Below are positions 33,858-43,079 of a stretch of DNA of 64,000 nt, one piece after another. A program made the position numbers and the translations under genes. Origin of the DNA: Glutamicibacter creatinolyticus (GTDB taxonomy: Bacteria > Actinomycetota > Actinomycetes > Actinomycetales > Micrococcaceae); the NCBI RefSeq assembly GCF_006094275.1, contig NZ_CP034412.1, positions 3,038,001-3,102,000 of the forward strand, in the 5' to 3' direction. The notes below the pieces were generated by a model. The model searched no databases. It had not been told where the DNA came from and saw only the letters and a list, made by a program, of their open reading frames with translations. The stretch's first letter is position 1. Every line of letters starts with the position of its first letter.

Positions 33858-35942
33858 ATGTTGACTTCCCTCTCTTCCTCGCTGACCTCCCGGCGCGGCG
33901 CGACCGGCTGGCTGCTGGGCTTCCTGGCCGTCATCGCCGTGCTGTTCTCCGTGCTCTCCTCCGCCGACGCGGCCACCCGCGCCCCGGACAGCGGCGTGCC
34001 GGGCTCCGAATCCGCCCGGGTGCAGCAGCTGCTGGACGGCTTCGAATCCTCCGGCCGCAGCACCGCCGTGCTGGTGGCCACCCGGCCCGACGCCGCAACG
34101 CTGACCGACGCGGACCGGACCGCGCTGGATCAGCTTCAGGGGCGCCTGGACCTGGCCGGGGTGCAGCTGGGCAAGCCGCTGCTCAGTGATGACGCCCAGG
34201 CCGGGATGCTCACCGCCAGCTGGGACGAGCGCGGCAGCCTGGCCGACCGGCAGGTGGTCGCCGAACTGCGTGAGCAGCTGGCCGCCGCCCCCGCCGCCGC
34301 CCTGCAGGTGCAGGTGACCGGCGGGCCGGCGTTCGCGCTGGACGTGGCCCACTCCTTCGACGGGGCCAATTTCACGCTGCTGGCGGTGACCGTCGCCATC
34401 GTGGCGGTCCTGCTGATCCTCACCTACCGCTCCCCCATCCTGTGGCTGCTGCCGCTGGCCGTGGTCGGCCTGGCCGACCGGGCCGCCAGCCTGGTCACCG
34501 CCGCGCTGGCCGGGGTGTGGGACCTGCACTTTGACACCGGGGTGCTCTCGGTGCTGGTGTTCGGCGCCGGCACCAACTATGCGCTGCTGCTGATCTCCCG
34601 CTACCGCGATGAGCTGCGGGTGCACGCCGGGCACCGCACGGCGCTGGCCGCCGCCTGGCGCTCGAGCTTCGAGGCCATCGCCACCTCCAACCTCACCGTC
34701 GTACTGGCGCTGGCCAGCCTGGTGCTGGCGGTCATGGAGGACACCCGCGGCCTGGGGATCGCCTGCGCGGTGGGGCTGCTGATCGCCGCGCTGTTCGTGC
34801 TCGGGCTGCTGCCCCCGGTGCTGGCCCTGGCCGGACGTAAGGTGTTCTGGCCGCTGGTGCCGGCCCCGCACCAGCCGGCCCCACGCCGCAGCCGGTGGGC
34901 GCAGATCGCCACCGCGGTCACCGCCCGCCCGGTGCTCTCCCTGGTCTCGGTCGGTGCCGTGCTGGCGGTGTTGGCCGCCGTGCTCACCGGCACCGGCCTG
35001 GGCCTGAAGCCCGCCGAGCAGTTCCGCAGCCCGACGGAATCGGCGAGCGCCTCAACGGTGCTCACCGAGCACTTCCCGGCCGGGGAAACCCAGCCGGCCA
35101 CCCTCCTCACCCATCCTGACCAGGCCCCACAGGTGGCCCGGGCCGCCGAACAGGTGCCCGGCGTGCAGCGGGTGAGCGAAATGGGCCGCAGCGCCGACGG
35201 CTCCTGGCAGCGGCTGCTGCTGGTGGGCCAGGCGGACCCCGGATCGAGCGAAGACCAGCAGATGCTGCGTGAGGTGCGCACCGCCATCCATGCGGTGGAC
35301 GGGGCCGATGCCCTGCTGGGCGGGGCGGGGGCCGAACAGCTCGATGCCCACAACGGGCACCTGCGGGACTTTGCCGTGGTCGCCCCACTGGTCTTGGGCA
35401 TCTGCTTCGTGATGCTGCTGGTGCTCACCCGTTCCTGGCTGACCGCCGCCCTGCTGGCGCTGGTGAACCTGCTCAGCGCCGCGGCCGCACTGGGGCTGGG
35501 CGGGCTGATCGGCTCACTGGTGCTGGGCACCAGCGCATTCGATGTGCAGGTCCCGCTGCTGGCCTTCCTGTTCCTGGTCGCGCTCGGGGTGGACTACACG
35601 ATCTTCCTCACCCAGCGGATCAAGCAGGAGGCGGCCCGCCAGCCGATCCGGGAGGCGGTGATCGACGCCGTCGGGCACACCGGTGCGGTGATCACTTCCG
35701 CCGGCGTGGTGCTGGCCGGGGTGTTCGCGGCGCTGGCCACCCTGCCGCTGATGGTGCTGGGCCAGCTGGGCCTGGTCGTCGGGCTCGGGGTGCTGCTCGA
35801 TACCTTCCTGGTGCGCACCGTGCTGGTTCCGGCGCTGTTCACGCTGCTGGGGCGGCGCAACATCCCGGCCTGGGCGCCGACCCGGCAGCCGGAAACCGCT
35901 GCGGCGCCCCGCACCGAGATGGCGCAGACGCCGCGCAGCTAG
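33858..35942 (+). CDS. MMPL/RND family transporter
   Basis: 694 residues from the ATG at 33858; an in-frame GTG at 33777 was rejected because it would include the palindrome region. The topology is RND-like and duplicated: one helix (about 15-35), an extracytoplasmic domain, five or six helices (about 165-340), a second extracytoplasmic domain, then six helices to the end. FGAGTNYALLLISRYRDEL in the first half and LGVDYTIFLTQRIKQEAAR in the second are the conserved helix 4 motifs with the proton-relay Asp-Tyr in the second half (N-Y in the first). Actinobacterial MMPL proteins export lipids, siderophores or drugs; the cargo here is unknown. Confidence 0.9.
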   Translation: MLTSLSSSLTSRRGATGWLLGFLAVIAVLFSVLSSADAATRAPDSGVPGSESARVQQLLDGFESSGRSTAVLVATRPDAATLTDADRTALDQLQGRLDLAGVQLGKPLLSDDAQAGMLTASWDERGSLADRQVVAELREQLAAAPAAALQVQVTGGPAFALDVAHSFDGANFTLLAVTVAIVAVLLILTYRSPILWLLPLAVVGLADRAASLVTAALAGVWDLHFDTGVLSVLVFGAGTNYALLLISRYRDELRVHAGHRTALAAAWRSSFEAIATSNLTVVLALASLVLAVMEDTRGLGIACAVGLLIAALFVLGLLPPVLALAGRKVFWPLVPAPHQPAPRRSRWAQIATAVTARPVLSLVSVGAVLAVLAAVLTGTGLGLKPAEQFRSPTESASASTVLTEHFPAGETQPATLLTHPDQAPQVARAAEQVPGVQRVSEMGRSADGSWQRLLLVGQADPGSSEDQQMLREVRTAIHAVDGADALLGGAGAEQLDAHNGHLRDFAVVAPLVLGICFVMLLVLTRSWLTAALLALVNLLSAAAALGLGGLIGSLVLGTSAFDVQVPLLAFLFLVALGVDYTIFLTQRIKQEAARQPIREAVIDAVGHTGAVITSAGVVLAGVFAALATLPLMVLGQLGLVVGLGVLLDTFLVRTVLVPALFTLLGRRNIPAWAPTRQPETAAAPRTEMAQTPRS

Positions 35943-36097
35943 CGCGCCACCATACCGGCTCGGGGTCGTGAGCGGCGATCCGCGGGCGGCAGACATTTTC
36001 CAATCAACCGGGCAGCCGTGGAGCACCACGGAGCACTGCCCAGCAACCACCGGTGCCCTCACTCCCGGGGCATCACCAAACCACAAGGAGAAAACAG

Positions 36098-36559
36098 ATG
36101 CGCAGGATCCTGAACTGGGCCTTTGGCTACATGCTGGTCGGGGTGGCCTCCGGCCTGTTCTACCGCGAGTTCACCAAGGCCAACGACTTCCCGGCCGGCG
36201 AATTCACACAGCTGGGCCTGGCCCACACCCACCTGCTCACCCTGGGCTTCATCGTCCTGCTGATCGTGCTGCTGCTGGAGAAGGCGTTCGCGCTCTCCAC
36301 GCACCGCAAGCTGTTCGGCTGGTTCTTCGCCACCTACAACGCCGGGGTCATCCTCACCTCGGCGATGCTCATCGTGCACGGCATGCTCACCGTGCGCGGG
36401 GTGGAGTCCTCCGCGATGATTGCCGGGTTCGCCGGGTTGGGGCACATGTTCCTGACCGCCGGGATGATCCTGCTGTTCGTGCTGCTGCGCCGCCAGGTGC
36501 GTCCTGCCATGGCGGGCGGCACCACGGCCGCTGCGGGTCAAGCCGGGCTGCAGCGCTAG
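36098..36559 (+). CDS. DUF2871 family membrane protein
   Basis: 153 residues from the ATG at 36098 with AAGGAG nine bases upstream. Four membrane helices are visible (about 5-22, 42-64, 75-100, 108-132). GLFYREFTKANDFP and the His pair in LAHTHLL, with a later His in LIVHGMLTV, fit DUF2871. Conserved histidines within helices suggest haem or metal binding, but the function is not known. The gene is single and ends before a strong hairpin. Confidence 0.82.
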   Translation: MRRILNWAFGYMLVGVASGLFYREFTKANDFPAGEFTQLGLAHTHLLTLGFIVLLIVLLLEKAFALSTHRKLFGWFFATYNAGVILTSAMLIVHGMLTVRGVESSAMIAGFAGLGHMFLTAGMILLFVLLRRQVRPAMAGGTTAAAGQAGLQR

Positions 36560-36620
36560 CGCTCGGCGGTGAGGGCTGCGGGGTACTCGGACCAGACCGG
36601 GACCCAGCCCAGCAGCACCA

Positions 36621-36652
36621 ACCCGGGTGTGGCCTTCTGGCCGCACCCGGGT
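36621..36652. terminator. Terminator hairpin between DUF2871 and alcohol dehydrogenase genes
   Basis: ACCCGGGTGTGGCC pairs with GGCCGCACCCGGGT (one G-U) around a four-base loop. It lies 60-90 bp from the ends of two convergent genes and can serve both. Confidence 0.85.
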
Positions 36653-36715
36653 GCGTCCCTGCCCGCCTGAAGTCTGTTGCCGGCACCTGGGCGGGCTGGG
36701 ACCCTGCGCGCGGGG

Positions 36716-37891
36716 TTAGTAGGTGACCAGGGTGCGCACCGCCCGACCGGCGGCGAGCTCCTCCAGCCCGTCGTTGATCTCATCCAGGGTGCAGGTGCCC
36801 GAAACCAGTTCCTCCACCGGCAGCCGCCCTTCGCGCCACAGCCGCTCATAGAACGGGATGTCCGTCGCCGGCACTGCCGACCCCAAGTAGGAACCAATAA
36901 TGGTTCGGGCCCCGGCGGTCAACGCCAGCGGTTCGATCTGGCTCATCGCCCCGGGCGCCGGCAAGCCGACGGTTACCAGGGTGCCGCCCACCGCGGTGGC
37001 ACTGAACGCGGTCTCAAAGGCACGCGGGTGGCCGGCCGCCTCGATCACCACCGCGGCGCTCAGCCCCTGCTGGGCCAGCTGCTGCGGGGTGAGTGCCACA
37101 TCGGCTCCCAACCGTTGGGCGGTGCGCAGCTTCTGCGGGTTCATGTCCACCGCAATCACCTTGCCGTGCGGCGTGTGCGCGCCGGCACCGGTCCTGGTGC
37201 TGCCGGGGTCCTTTCCAACCGATGGGCCGGGATCGCGCACGGTTGCCAGGGCCACCAGCAGGGCCGCCATCCCCACCCCGCCCAGGCCCACTACCAGGAT
37301 GCTGTCCCCCGCGGTGGCGCGTGCCGCGTTGCGGATCGCTCCGCCGCCGGTGAGTACCGCGCACCCCAGCACCGCCGCCACCTGCGCAGGCACGTCGTCG
37401 CCGACCGGCACCAGGCTGCGGGCGTCCATCACCGCATGCGTGGCAAAGCCGGAAACCCCCAAATGGTGGTTGAGGGCCCTCCCGCCGCGCATCAACCGCC
37501 GCTGCCCGCCCAGCAGCGTACCGGCGGTGTTGGCGGCACTGCCGGGGGTGCAGGGCAGCTTGCCGTTGGTGGCGCATGCCGGGCAGGTCCCGCAACGCGG
37601 CAGGAAGCTGGAGACCACCCGCTGCCCCACCCGCAAACCCTGAACCCGATCGCCGAGCTGTTCGACGATGCCGGCGCTTTCATGACCGAGCACCATGGGC
37701 AGCGGTCGGGGCCGGTTTCCGTCGACCACCGACAGGTCCGAATGGCACAGTCCGGCCGCCTCGATGCGCACCAGCACCTCTGCGGGGCCCGGATCGTTCA
37801 GCTGCACCTGCTGCACGCGCAGTGGTTGGGAGGCGCCGTAGGGGCGCGCTGCGCCCGATTCCTCCAGCACTGCCGCACGAATGCTTCGCAT
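36716..37891 (-). CDS. Zinc-dependent alcohol dehydrogenase (MDR family)
   Basis: 391 residues. The catalytic zinc ligands lie in GLCHSDL and GHESAG, and the structural zinc site is the four-Cys loop CGTCPACATNGKLPC. The NAD-binding fold VVGLGGVGMAALL is followed by an unusual Gly/Pro-rich insertion of about 25 residues (around 225-250) before VIAVDMNPQKL. The fold resembles class III-like/NDMA-type actinobacterial dehydrogenases that oxidise alcohols or aldehydes. Its ATG overlaps the stop of the upstream 3-hydroxyisobutyrate-dehydrogenase-like gene (TGATG), so they form an operon, probably under the divergent LysR regulator. Confidence 0.87.
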   Translation of the reverse strand: MRSIRAAVLEESGAARPYGASQPLRVQQVQLNDPGPAEVLVRIEAAGLCHSDLSVVDGNRPRPLPMVLGHESAGIVEQLGDRVQGLRVGQRVVSSFLPRCGTCPACATNGKLPCTPGSAANTAGTLLGGQRRLMRGGRALNHHLGVSGFATHAVMDARSLVPVGDDVPAQVAAVLGCAVLTGGGAIRNAARATAGDSILVVGLGGVGMAALLVALATVRDPGPSVGKDPGSTRTGAGAHTPHGKVIAVDMNPQKLRTAQRLGADVALTPQQLAQQGLSAAVVIEAAGHPRAFETAFSATAVGGTLVTVGLPAPGAMSQIEPLALTAGARTIIGSYLGSAVPATDIPFYERLWREGRLPVEELVSGTCTLDEINDGLEELAAGRAVRTLVTY

Positions 37892-38877
37892 CAGGCGCCT
37901 TGGCGGGCGGGCCGGCTGGGCTGCGCGGATCCTTGGCCCGACTGCTCGCCAGCGTCCGGACCGGAAATCGGGTTGTAGCCCCGAACGTTGCCGTCGGGTA
38001 CCAGGTTTTTCACGATCAGCGAGCAGTCCTTGTCGGCCAGCCCCTGGCTGATCAATTCGTCGAAGTGTTCCTGAGCCAGGGTGGCGGCCGGCAGCCTCAC
38101 CCCGGTCTGTTGCCCCGCCGCCAGGGCCAGGGCGACGTCCTTGCGGGCCAGATCGGTGCGGAAGGTGGCGTCGAAATTGTTGTTCGCCGCTGCGGTGTCG
38201 ATGATTCCGGGGACCGGGTACCAGGTCTGCTGCGCCCAGGACCGTCCGGAGGAGACCGAGACGATCTGCCAGAACACTTCGGGATCCAGTCCCAGCTTCT
38301 CGGCCAGCTGGGAGCCCTCCGCGCTGGCCATCAGGTCGATGAACAGCATCATGTTGTTGCAGATCTTCGCCGCGATCCCCATGGTCGGCCCACCGGCGAC
38401 GATGGTTCGCCCGGACATCGGTGCGATCAGCTCGGTGGCCCGCTGCATCAGGTGTTCCTGGCCCCCAAGCATGAACGCCAAGGTCGCGGCCGCAGCCCCG
38501 GAGATCCCTCCGGAAACCGGCGCATCCACGAATTCCAGGCCCCGTTCGGCCGATCCCTGATGGATGTAGCGGGAAGTTTCCACGTCGACGGTGGAAGAAT
38601 CCAGCAACAGCATCTGCGCGGTGGCGTTCGCCCAGATCCCCTCCGGCGCTTCATAGACCGAACGCACATGCTCCCCCTTGGGCAGCATCGTGAACACCGC
38701 GTCGGCCCCGTCCATGGCCTCTGCAATATTGGGGGCAATGCGCACCCCGCCGGCGGCCGCGGCTGCGCAGGCCTGCTCGTTCAGGTCGTAGCCGCGCACC
38801 TCATTTCCGGCCTTCACCAGGTTTGCGGTCATCGGACCGCCCATGTTGCCCAACCCGATCCATGCGTACACGCTCAT
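37891..38877 (-). CDS. NAD(P)-dependent beta-hydroxyacid dehydrogenase (3-hydroxyisobutyrate dehydrogenase-like)
   Basis: 328 residues. The N-terminal Rossmann motif is IGLGNMGGPMTANL, the substrate loop DAPVSGGISGA, and the catalytic Lys lies in GIAAKICNNMM. These are the three signatures of the family that includes MmsB, tartronate semialdehyde reductase and related enzymes. The C-terminus carries about 20 extra Ser/Pro/Gln residues. Valine degradation (with the dehydrogenase downstream) is one option, but no acyl-CoA genes are nearby, so the substrate remains open. It is the first gene of the operon, divergent from the LysR gene. Confidence 0.87.
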   Translation of the reverse strand: MSVYAWIGLGNMGGPMTANLVKAGNEVRGYDLNEQACAAAAAGGVRIAPNIAEAMDGADAVFTMLPKGEHVRSVYEAPEGIWANATAQMLLLDSSTVDVETSRYIHQGSAERGLEFVDAPVSGGISGAAAATLAFMLGGQEHLMQRATELIAPMSGRTIVAGGPTMGIAAKICNNMMLFIDLMASAEGSQLAEKLGLDPEVFWQIVSVSSGRSWAQQTWYPVPGIIDTAAANNNFDATFRTDLARKDVALALAAGQQTGVRLPAATLAQEHFDELISQGLADKDCSLIVKNLVPDGNVRGYNPISGPDAGEQSGQGSAQPSRPARQGA

Positions 38878-38990
38878 GTCCTCACCCTTTCCGTCGGCGC
38901 CCTCACCCCTGGCCTACCTGTGGCTGAGGGTGCTGTCAGTGGCGCACCGTCTCACTGTCTGCCCCCAGCGTAGGTGCGCCACATCACCTT

Positions 38991-39037
38991 CTCAATGCAC
39001 ACTGTGAGGGGAAAATTGCAAGGCTGTCGTGCATTGA
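38991..39037. promoter_or_regulatory. Inverted repeat in the LysR / dehydrogenase control region
   Basis: TCAATGCAC (38991-38999) and GTGCATTGA (39029-39037) are perfect nine-base inverted copies in the 174-bp gap between the divergent operons. Distant paired sites of this kind fit a LysR tetramer that bends DNA. The right copy lies 14 bases before the LysR start, so autoregulation is likely. Confidence 0.6.
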
Positions 39038-39051
39038 CGCACACTATTCCC

Positions 39052-39987
39052 ATGGAGCGCCCCATCGACTACCGTCATCTTGAATCCCTGATCGCTTTTT
39101 TGACCGTGGCCCGGCTCGGGCGCTACACGGCGGCTGCGAACGTGCTCGGAGTGAATCACTCTACGATCTCCCGACGGATTGCCGCGCTGCAGAAGGCCAT
39201 GGGCGGCCGGTTGCTGACCCGCACACCGAACGGGTGGGAACTGACCGACCTGGGACGGCGTGCCATGGTTTCAGCCGAAACGATCGAACAGGCGGTGGCG
39301 GCCATTGGCGCGGACGGGGACTCCGAGCAGCTCAGCGGGCACGTGCGGATCGCCGCTCCCGACGCATTCAGCGCCCACCTGGCCGCCCCGGCGTTGGCCA
39401 GACTGCACCGGACCCACCCGCAGCTGGTCTTCGAGCTGGTCTCCGAAACAACCCGCACCCGCCAAACCCGCACCGGCATGGACCTGGAGATCGCCATCGG
39501 CCAGCCTTACGTGCGCCGCGCGGTATCCACGAAACTGCTGGATTACGAGCTGCGGCTCTACGCGACGGAAGAGTATCTGCACGCGCACGGGCATCCCACG
39601 CGCCTGGAGGACCTGTCGGAGCACTATCTGAACTACTACATCGACACCGCCCTGACCGTGGACAAGCTCGATGACGCGAGCGCGGCACTGCCGCCCATGC
39701 GCCGCGCGGTGTCCTCCACCAGCATCGCGGTGCAGTTCTCGGCGACGATGTGTCACGCGGGAATTGGGCTACTGCCCGAATTCCTCTCCCGGCAGTACCC
39801 CAACCTTGTGCCGGTGCTGCACGAGCAGTTCAGCCACCATGCCGAGTACTGGCTGGTCGGCCGGGAGGAGGCGCTGCGCAGCCGGGCGGTGCAGGCGACC
39901 GTCCAGGCCTTTACCCAGGCCGCAAAGGACCAGGACTGGTTCATCGCCCCGTTCACGCCATCTGCTCCAACCCCGCCGGAACGTTAA
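39052..39987 (+). CDS. LysR-family transcriptional regulator
   Basis: 311 residues from the ATG at 39052; the frame is open from 38974, but that start would swallow the operator-like repeat. The N-terminal helix-turn-helix reads LGRYTAAANVLGVNHSTISRRIAALQ, then RTPNGWELTDLGRRAM. The effector domain is of the shorter LysR subtype with LSGHVRIAAPD at its start. By position it controls the divergent dehydrogenase operon; the effector is unknown. It could also regulate the MHS transporter beyond. Confidence 0.87.
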   Translation: MERPIDYRHLESLIAFLTVARLGRYTAAANVLGVNHSTISRRIAALQKAMGGRLLTRTPNGWELTDLGRRAMVSAETIEQAVAAIGADGDSEQLSGHVRIAAPDAFSAHLAAPALARLHRTHPQLVFELVSETTRTRQTRTGMDLEIAIGQPYVRRAVSTKLLDYELRLYATEEYLHAHGHPTRLEDLSEHYLNYYIDTALTVDKLDDASAALPPMRRAVSSTSIAVQFSATMCHAGIGLLPEFLSRQYPNLVPVLHEQFSHHAEYWLVGREEALRSRAVQATVQAFTQAAKDQDWFIAPFTPSAPTPPER

Positions 39988-40059
39988 AATTCCATAGTCA
40001 GAGCGCACGCGCCTAACTGTTTCACCTGTTGCCTGAAGGCCGCTGCCCGTTATTTGTTT

Positions 40060-40092
40060 GACAGTCCCTTAATCCGCGATGACGGGACTGTC
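40060..40092 (+). terminator. Hairpin after the LysR gene
   Basis: GACAGTCCC and GGGACTGTC form a nine-bp stem with a 15-base loop, 70 bp after the LysR stop. The 5' arm overlaps a TTGACA hexamer, so a regulatory role is also possible. Confidence 0.5.
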
Positions 40093-40280
40093 GGCCAACC
40101 AGCCTTGGCATGGTGCCTTCCCCCGCCTGCTAATGATCCGGAGGGTATTGTCAGCAAGACTAATAGGCAGCGAAGTGATTGCTGATTAGGGGCGCGGCGC
40201 TAGATACCTGGGCGCCTGTCACAACCTGGATGCGAGGCATCACTGTGAACGGTTGGCCGATAATCGGGCGGCCCGGCACG

Positions 40281-40318
40281 GCGAAGGCCCCGACGGATCT
40301 TCGTGTCGGGGCCTTCGC
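40281..40318. terminator. Strong hairpin after the MHS transporter gene
   Basis: A perfect 14-bp stem (GCGAAGGCCCCGAC and its complement) encloses a 10-base loop, about 45 bp beyond the transporter stop on the minus strand. It can also stop transcripts from the LysR side. No T-run is present. Confidence 0.85.
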
Positions 40319-40361
40319 GCTGCAGCACCGCTGCCAACCAACCACGGTGCCGTGCGGCGGG

Positions 40362-41795
40362 TTAGTTCTGCCGGGCCCGGCCATCCTCGCCCAGGCGGGG
40401 ATCGGACTGGGCTTCAAGACCCGGCGTTGGTTCCGCGTCCGCCACCGGCGCCCGCAGCCCGTTGTCGCGACGGTCCTGCTCATCGATGCTGCCCAGGTCC
40501 AACCCCTTGGTTTCCCGCAGGAAGAACACGGCGACGAGGGTCACCAGGGCCGCGAACACCACATACCCGGCGACCGGAATCCAGCTGCCGGTCACCCGCA
40601 GCAGGGCCGCGGCAATGATCGGCGCCATGGAGCCGGCGACGATCGAGGTCACCTGGTAACCCAAGGACACCCCGGAATAGCGCATCCGGGTGGGGAACAT
40701 TTCGGCCATGATGGCCGGCTGCCCGGCGTACATCAGTCCGTGAACGAACAGCCCGGCGACGATCGTCATCAGGATCACGAAGTCGTTCTCCGTGTTGAAC
40801 AGCGGGAAAGCGACCACACCCCACACTGCCATGAGGATCACGCCCGCCGCGTAGACCGGACGTCGCCCCATGGTGTCGGTGAAGCGCCCGATCACCGGGA
40901 CGATGATCGCGTGGAACACGTGAGCCAGCAGCATCAGCTCCAGGATGACCGAGGTCTGCATGTGCAATTGCACGCTCATGTAGGTGATCGAGAAGGTCAC
41001 CACCATGTAGTACAGGATGTTCTCCCCGAAGCGCAGTCCCATGGCCGTAAAGACCCCACGCGGGTAGCGCTTGAACACCTCGGCAACCCCGTACCCGGCG
41101 GCTGCGTTTTGTTCCAGTTCGGCCTTGGCCTCCTGGAAGATCGGGGCGTCGGTGACCCGGGTGCGGATGTAGTACCCGACCAGTACGATGACCACCGACA
41201 GCCAGAAGCCCACACGCCAGCCCCAGGCCAGGAAGGCCTCGGGACTCAGCGTCCACGAGAGCACCAGCAGCACCACGGTGGCCAGCAGGTTGCCTATCGG
41301 CACTGCCGCCTGCGGCCAGGAAGACCAGAAACCACGCTCCCGGTTGGGCGCATGCTCGGCCACCAGCAGCACCGCACCGCCCCATTCGCCGCCCACGGCG
41401 AAGCCCTGCAGGAAACGCAGGACGATCAACAGGATCGGGGCAGCGTAGCCGATGGAGTCGAATGTGGGCAGGCAGCCCATCAGGAACGTGGTGACCCCGA
41501 CCAGAATGATCGCCACCTGCAGCAGATGCTTGCGCCCGTACTTGTCGCCGAAGTGGCCAAAGACGATGCCGCCGATCGGACGGGCCACAAAGCCGACCGC
41601 GTAGGTCAGGAACGCCTTGATGATGTTGTCCAGGTCGTTGCCCGTATCCGGGAAGAAGATCTTATTGAAGACCAGGGTCGCCGCGGTAGCGTACAGGAAG
41701 AATTCGTACCATTCGACCACGGTTCCGGCCATGGAGGCCGCGACGACCCGGCGCAGCCCCTTGCGCTCGGATCTGCTTGAGGTTTCAGATGCCAC
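40362..41795 (-). CDS. MFS transporter, metabolite:H+ symporter (MHS) family
   Basis: 477 residues from a GTG at 41795 with GGAAGG upstream; 12 membrane helices. MAGTVVEWYEFFLYATAA is the first helix signature of the MHS (ShiA/ProP/KgtP) group, and GHFGDKYGRKHLL is the A-like motif of the loop between helices 2 and 3. FLQGFAVGGEWGGAVLL follows in helix 4, and GRFTDTMGRRPVY is the repeat of the loop in the second half. The C-terminal 45 residues are hydrophilic. Substrates are organic acids or zwitterions. The genes next to it encode dehydrogenases on the same strand with a LysR gene between, so it may feed that pathway. Confidence 0.9.
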   Translation of the reverse strand: MASETSSRSERKGLRRVVAASMAGTVVEWYEFFLYATAATLVFNKIFFPDTGNDLDNIIKAFLTYAVGFVARPIGGIVFGHFGDKYGRKHLLQVAIILVGVTTFLMGCLPTFDSIGYAAPILLIVLRFLQGFAVGGEWGGAVLLVAEHAPNRERGFWSSWPQAAVPIGNLLATVVLLVLSWTLSPEAFLAWGWRVGFWLSVVIVLVGYYIRTRVTDAPIFQEAKAELEQNAAAGYGVAEVFKRYPRGVFTAMGLRFGENILYYMVVTFSITYMSVQLHMQTSVILELMLLAHVFHAIIVPVIGRFTDTMGRRPVYAAGVILMAVWGVVAFPLFNTENDFVILMTIVAGLFVHGLMYAGQPAIMAEMFPTRMRYSGVSLGYQVTSIVAGSMAPIIAAALLRVTGSWIPVAGYVVFAALVTLVAVFFLRETKGLDLGSIDEQDRRDNGLRAPVADAEPTPGLEAQSDPRLGEDGRARQN

Positions 41796-42038
41796 TGTTT
41801 TTCCTTCCAGCCCCGGGGATCCCAGGTTGGACCCCGCCCCTCAGCACCAGAGTATGGCCCAGATCACACTCCCAAGGGAAGGTGCGCGGCAGTGAATTCA
41901 GGAGCGGATTACGCACATCAAGCGTGCAGCAATGCACAGTAGCCGGCTTCCCGGATGCGGCAGAATGGTACGGGAAACTTGCGGCGCCCTCAGTCCGGGC
42001 GCGAACTTCCGCCAGTTGCCCGCAGACAGGAGAGACGC

Positions 42039-42359
42039 GTGAACGACGCACCCCGCCGGCCGCAGGTCCACGGCGTGAATCCGGACCCGCAGACCCGCTG
42101 CGCGCACTACCACCGGGACGTCGACGTCATCGCGATCAAGCACTACTGCTGCGCCAGGTACTACCCCTGCCACCTGTGCCACGCCGAGCTGGCCGATCAC
42201 CCGGCCCAGGTGTGGCCGTTACGCCACTTCGACCAGCCGGCAGTGCTGTGCGGAGTGTGCGGCACCCAAATGAGCGTCGCCCAATACCTGGGCACCGACC
42301 ACTGCCCGCACTGTGCGGCGCAGTTCAACCCCGGGTGCAAGCTGCACCGCGAACTGTAA
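42039..42359 (+). CDS. CHY zinc-finger protein
   Basis: 106 residues from a GTG at 42039 with AGGAG a few bases upstream. The C-x-H-x-H.. pattern CAHYHRDVDVIAIKHYCC, then YPCHLCHAEL, CGVCGTQM and CPHCAAQFNPGC give the full set of Cys and His ligands for the three zinc ions of the CHY fold. Stand-alone bacterial CHY proteins are uncharacterised; a related yeast protein (Hot13) helps redox biogenesis in mitochondria. No partner gene is nearby. The gene lies alone between divergent units. Confidence 0.85.
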   Translation: MNDAPRRPQVHGVNPDPQTRCAHYHRDVDVIAIKHYCCARYYPCHLCHAELADHPAQVWPLRHFDQPAVLCGVCGTQMSVAQYLGTDHCPHCAAQFNPGCKLHREL

Positions 42360-42560
42360 TTCGCCGGCGCGGAAACATGCCGCGGCAGCGACACGGACCA
42401 GCCCCTGCCGGGCCTCGAATCCCGGCCCGGCAACTAGCGCCCCTGCCCGTCCGGGGAGCGGCTGCCCCCGCGTGGAGTTCGTTCCCGTGCGGAATTCGAT
42501 CCCCCGTGGGGTTCGAACCCGCGGTGGGATGCCGGCGTTAGCCCCGGCGCGGGGCGGCGG

Positions 42561-43079
42561 CTATCCTTCCCAGGGAAGCCGGCCGGATTCGTTGGCGACC
42601 TGCGGCACCACCAGGACCGGGCGGCCCTGCCGGTGCGACAGGCTCACGGCGATCGACCCGTCAATGAACTGCTCCATGCGGTTGCGCCAGCCCTTGCGGC
42701 GCGTGCCGACCACGATCATGTTGGCATCCAGCTCCTCGGCCAGTTGCGCCAGCGCCTTGGCCGGGTCCCCTTCCACCTCGCGCGCCTCCCAGCTGACCTG
42801 CAGCGGATCGAACACCTCAGCCAGGTGATCGCGCAGCCCCTGCGGGAACGGCACCTCCTGCTCATCGGGGTGCGCCGAGCCGCTGATCGCCGGGCTGGCC
42901 TCGGCCAGGTTCTCGGGCAGGCGCTGGGTGATGAACCGTCCGGTGTGCACGTGCACGCACACCACGCGGGCCTGCAGCTGCGCGGCCAGCGGGGCGACCG
43001 CGTTGAGCACCGTCGGGGACTGGTCCGGCTCGACGCCGACCAGCAGGGTGGCGGTAGAAGGGGACGGGTTCTGGGTCAT
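42561..43079 (-). CDS. Universal stress protein (UspA family)
   Basis: 172 residues from the ATG at 43079 with GGGAG upstream; the frame is open to 43370, but that part overlaps the divergent ATPase gene. The fold starts ATLLVGVEPDQSPTVLNAV and ends with MIVVGTRRKGWRNRMEQFIDGSIAVSLSHRQGRPVLVVP. The G-x2-G-x9-G-(S/T) ATP loop is changed: after GTRRKG the final G-S is present but the spacing region is unusual, so nucleotide binding is uncertain. It is a small cytoplasmic stress protein, divergently placed from the AAA gene. Confidence 0.82.
   Translation of the reverse strand: MTQNPSPSTATLLVGVEPDQSPTVLNAVAPLAAQLQARVVCVHVHTGRFITQRLPENLAEASPAISGSAHPDEQEVPFPQGLRDHLAEVFDPLQVSWEAREVEGDPAKALAQLAEELDANMIVVGTRRKGWRNRMEQFIDGSIAVSLSHRQGRPVLVVPQVANESGRLPWEG

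Noticed and set aside
40140-40260. Possible tRNA or small RNA before the MHS transporter terminator
   Set aside because: No cloverleaf with a T-loop consensus could be folded by eye; only ordinary hairpins are present.
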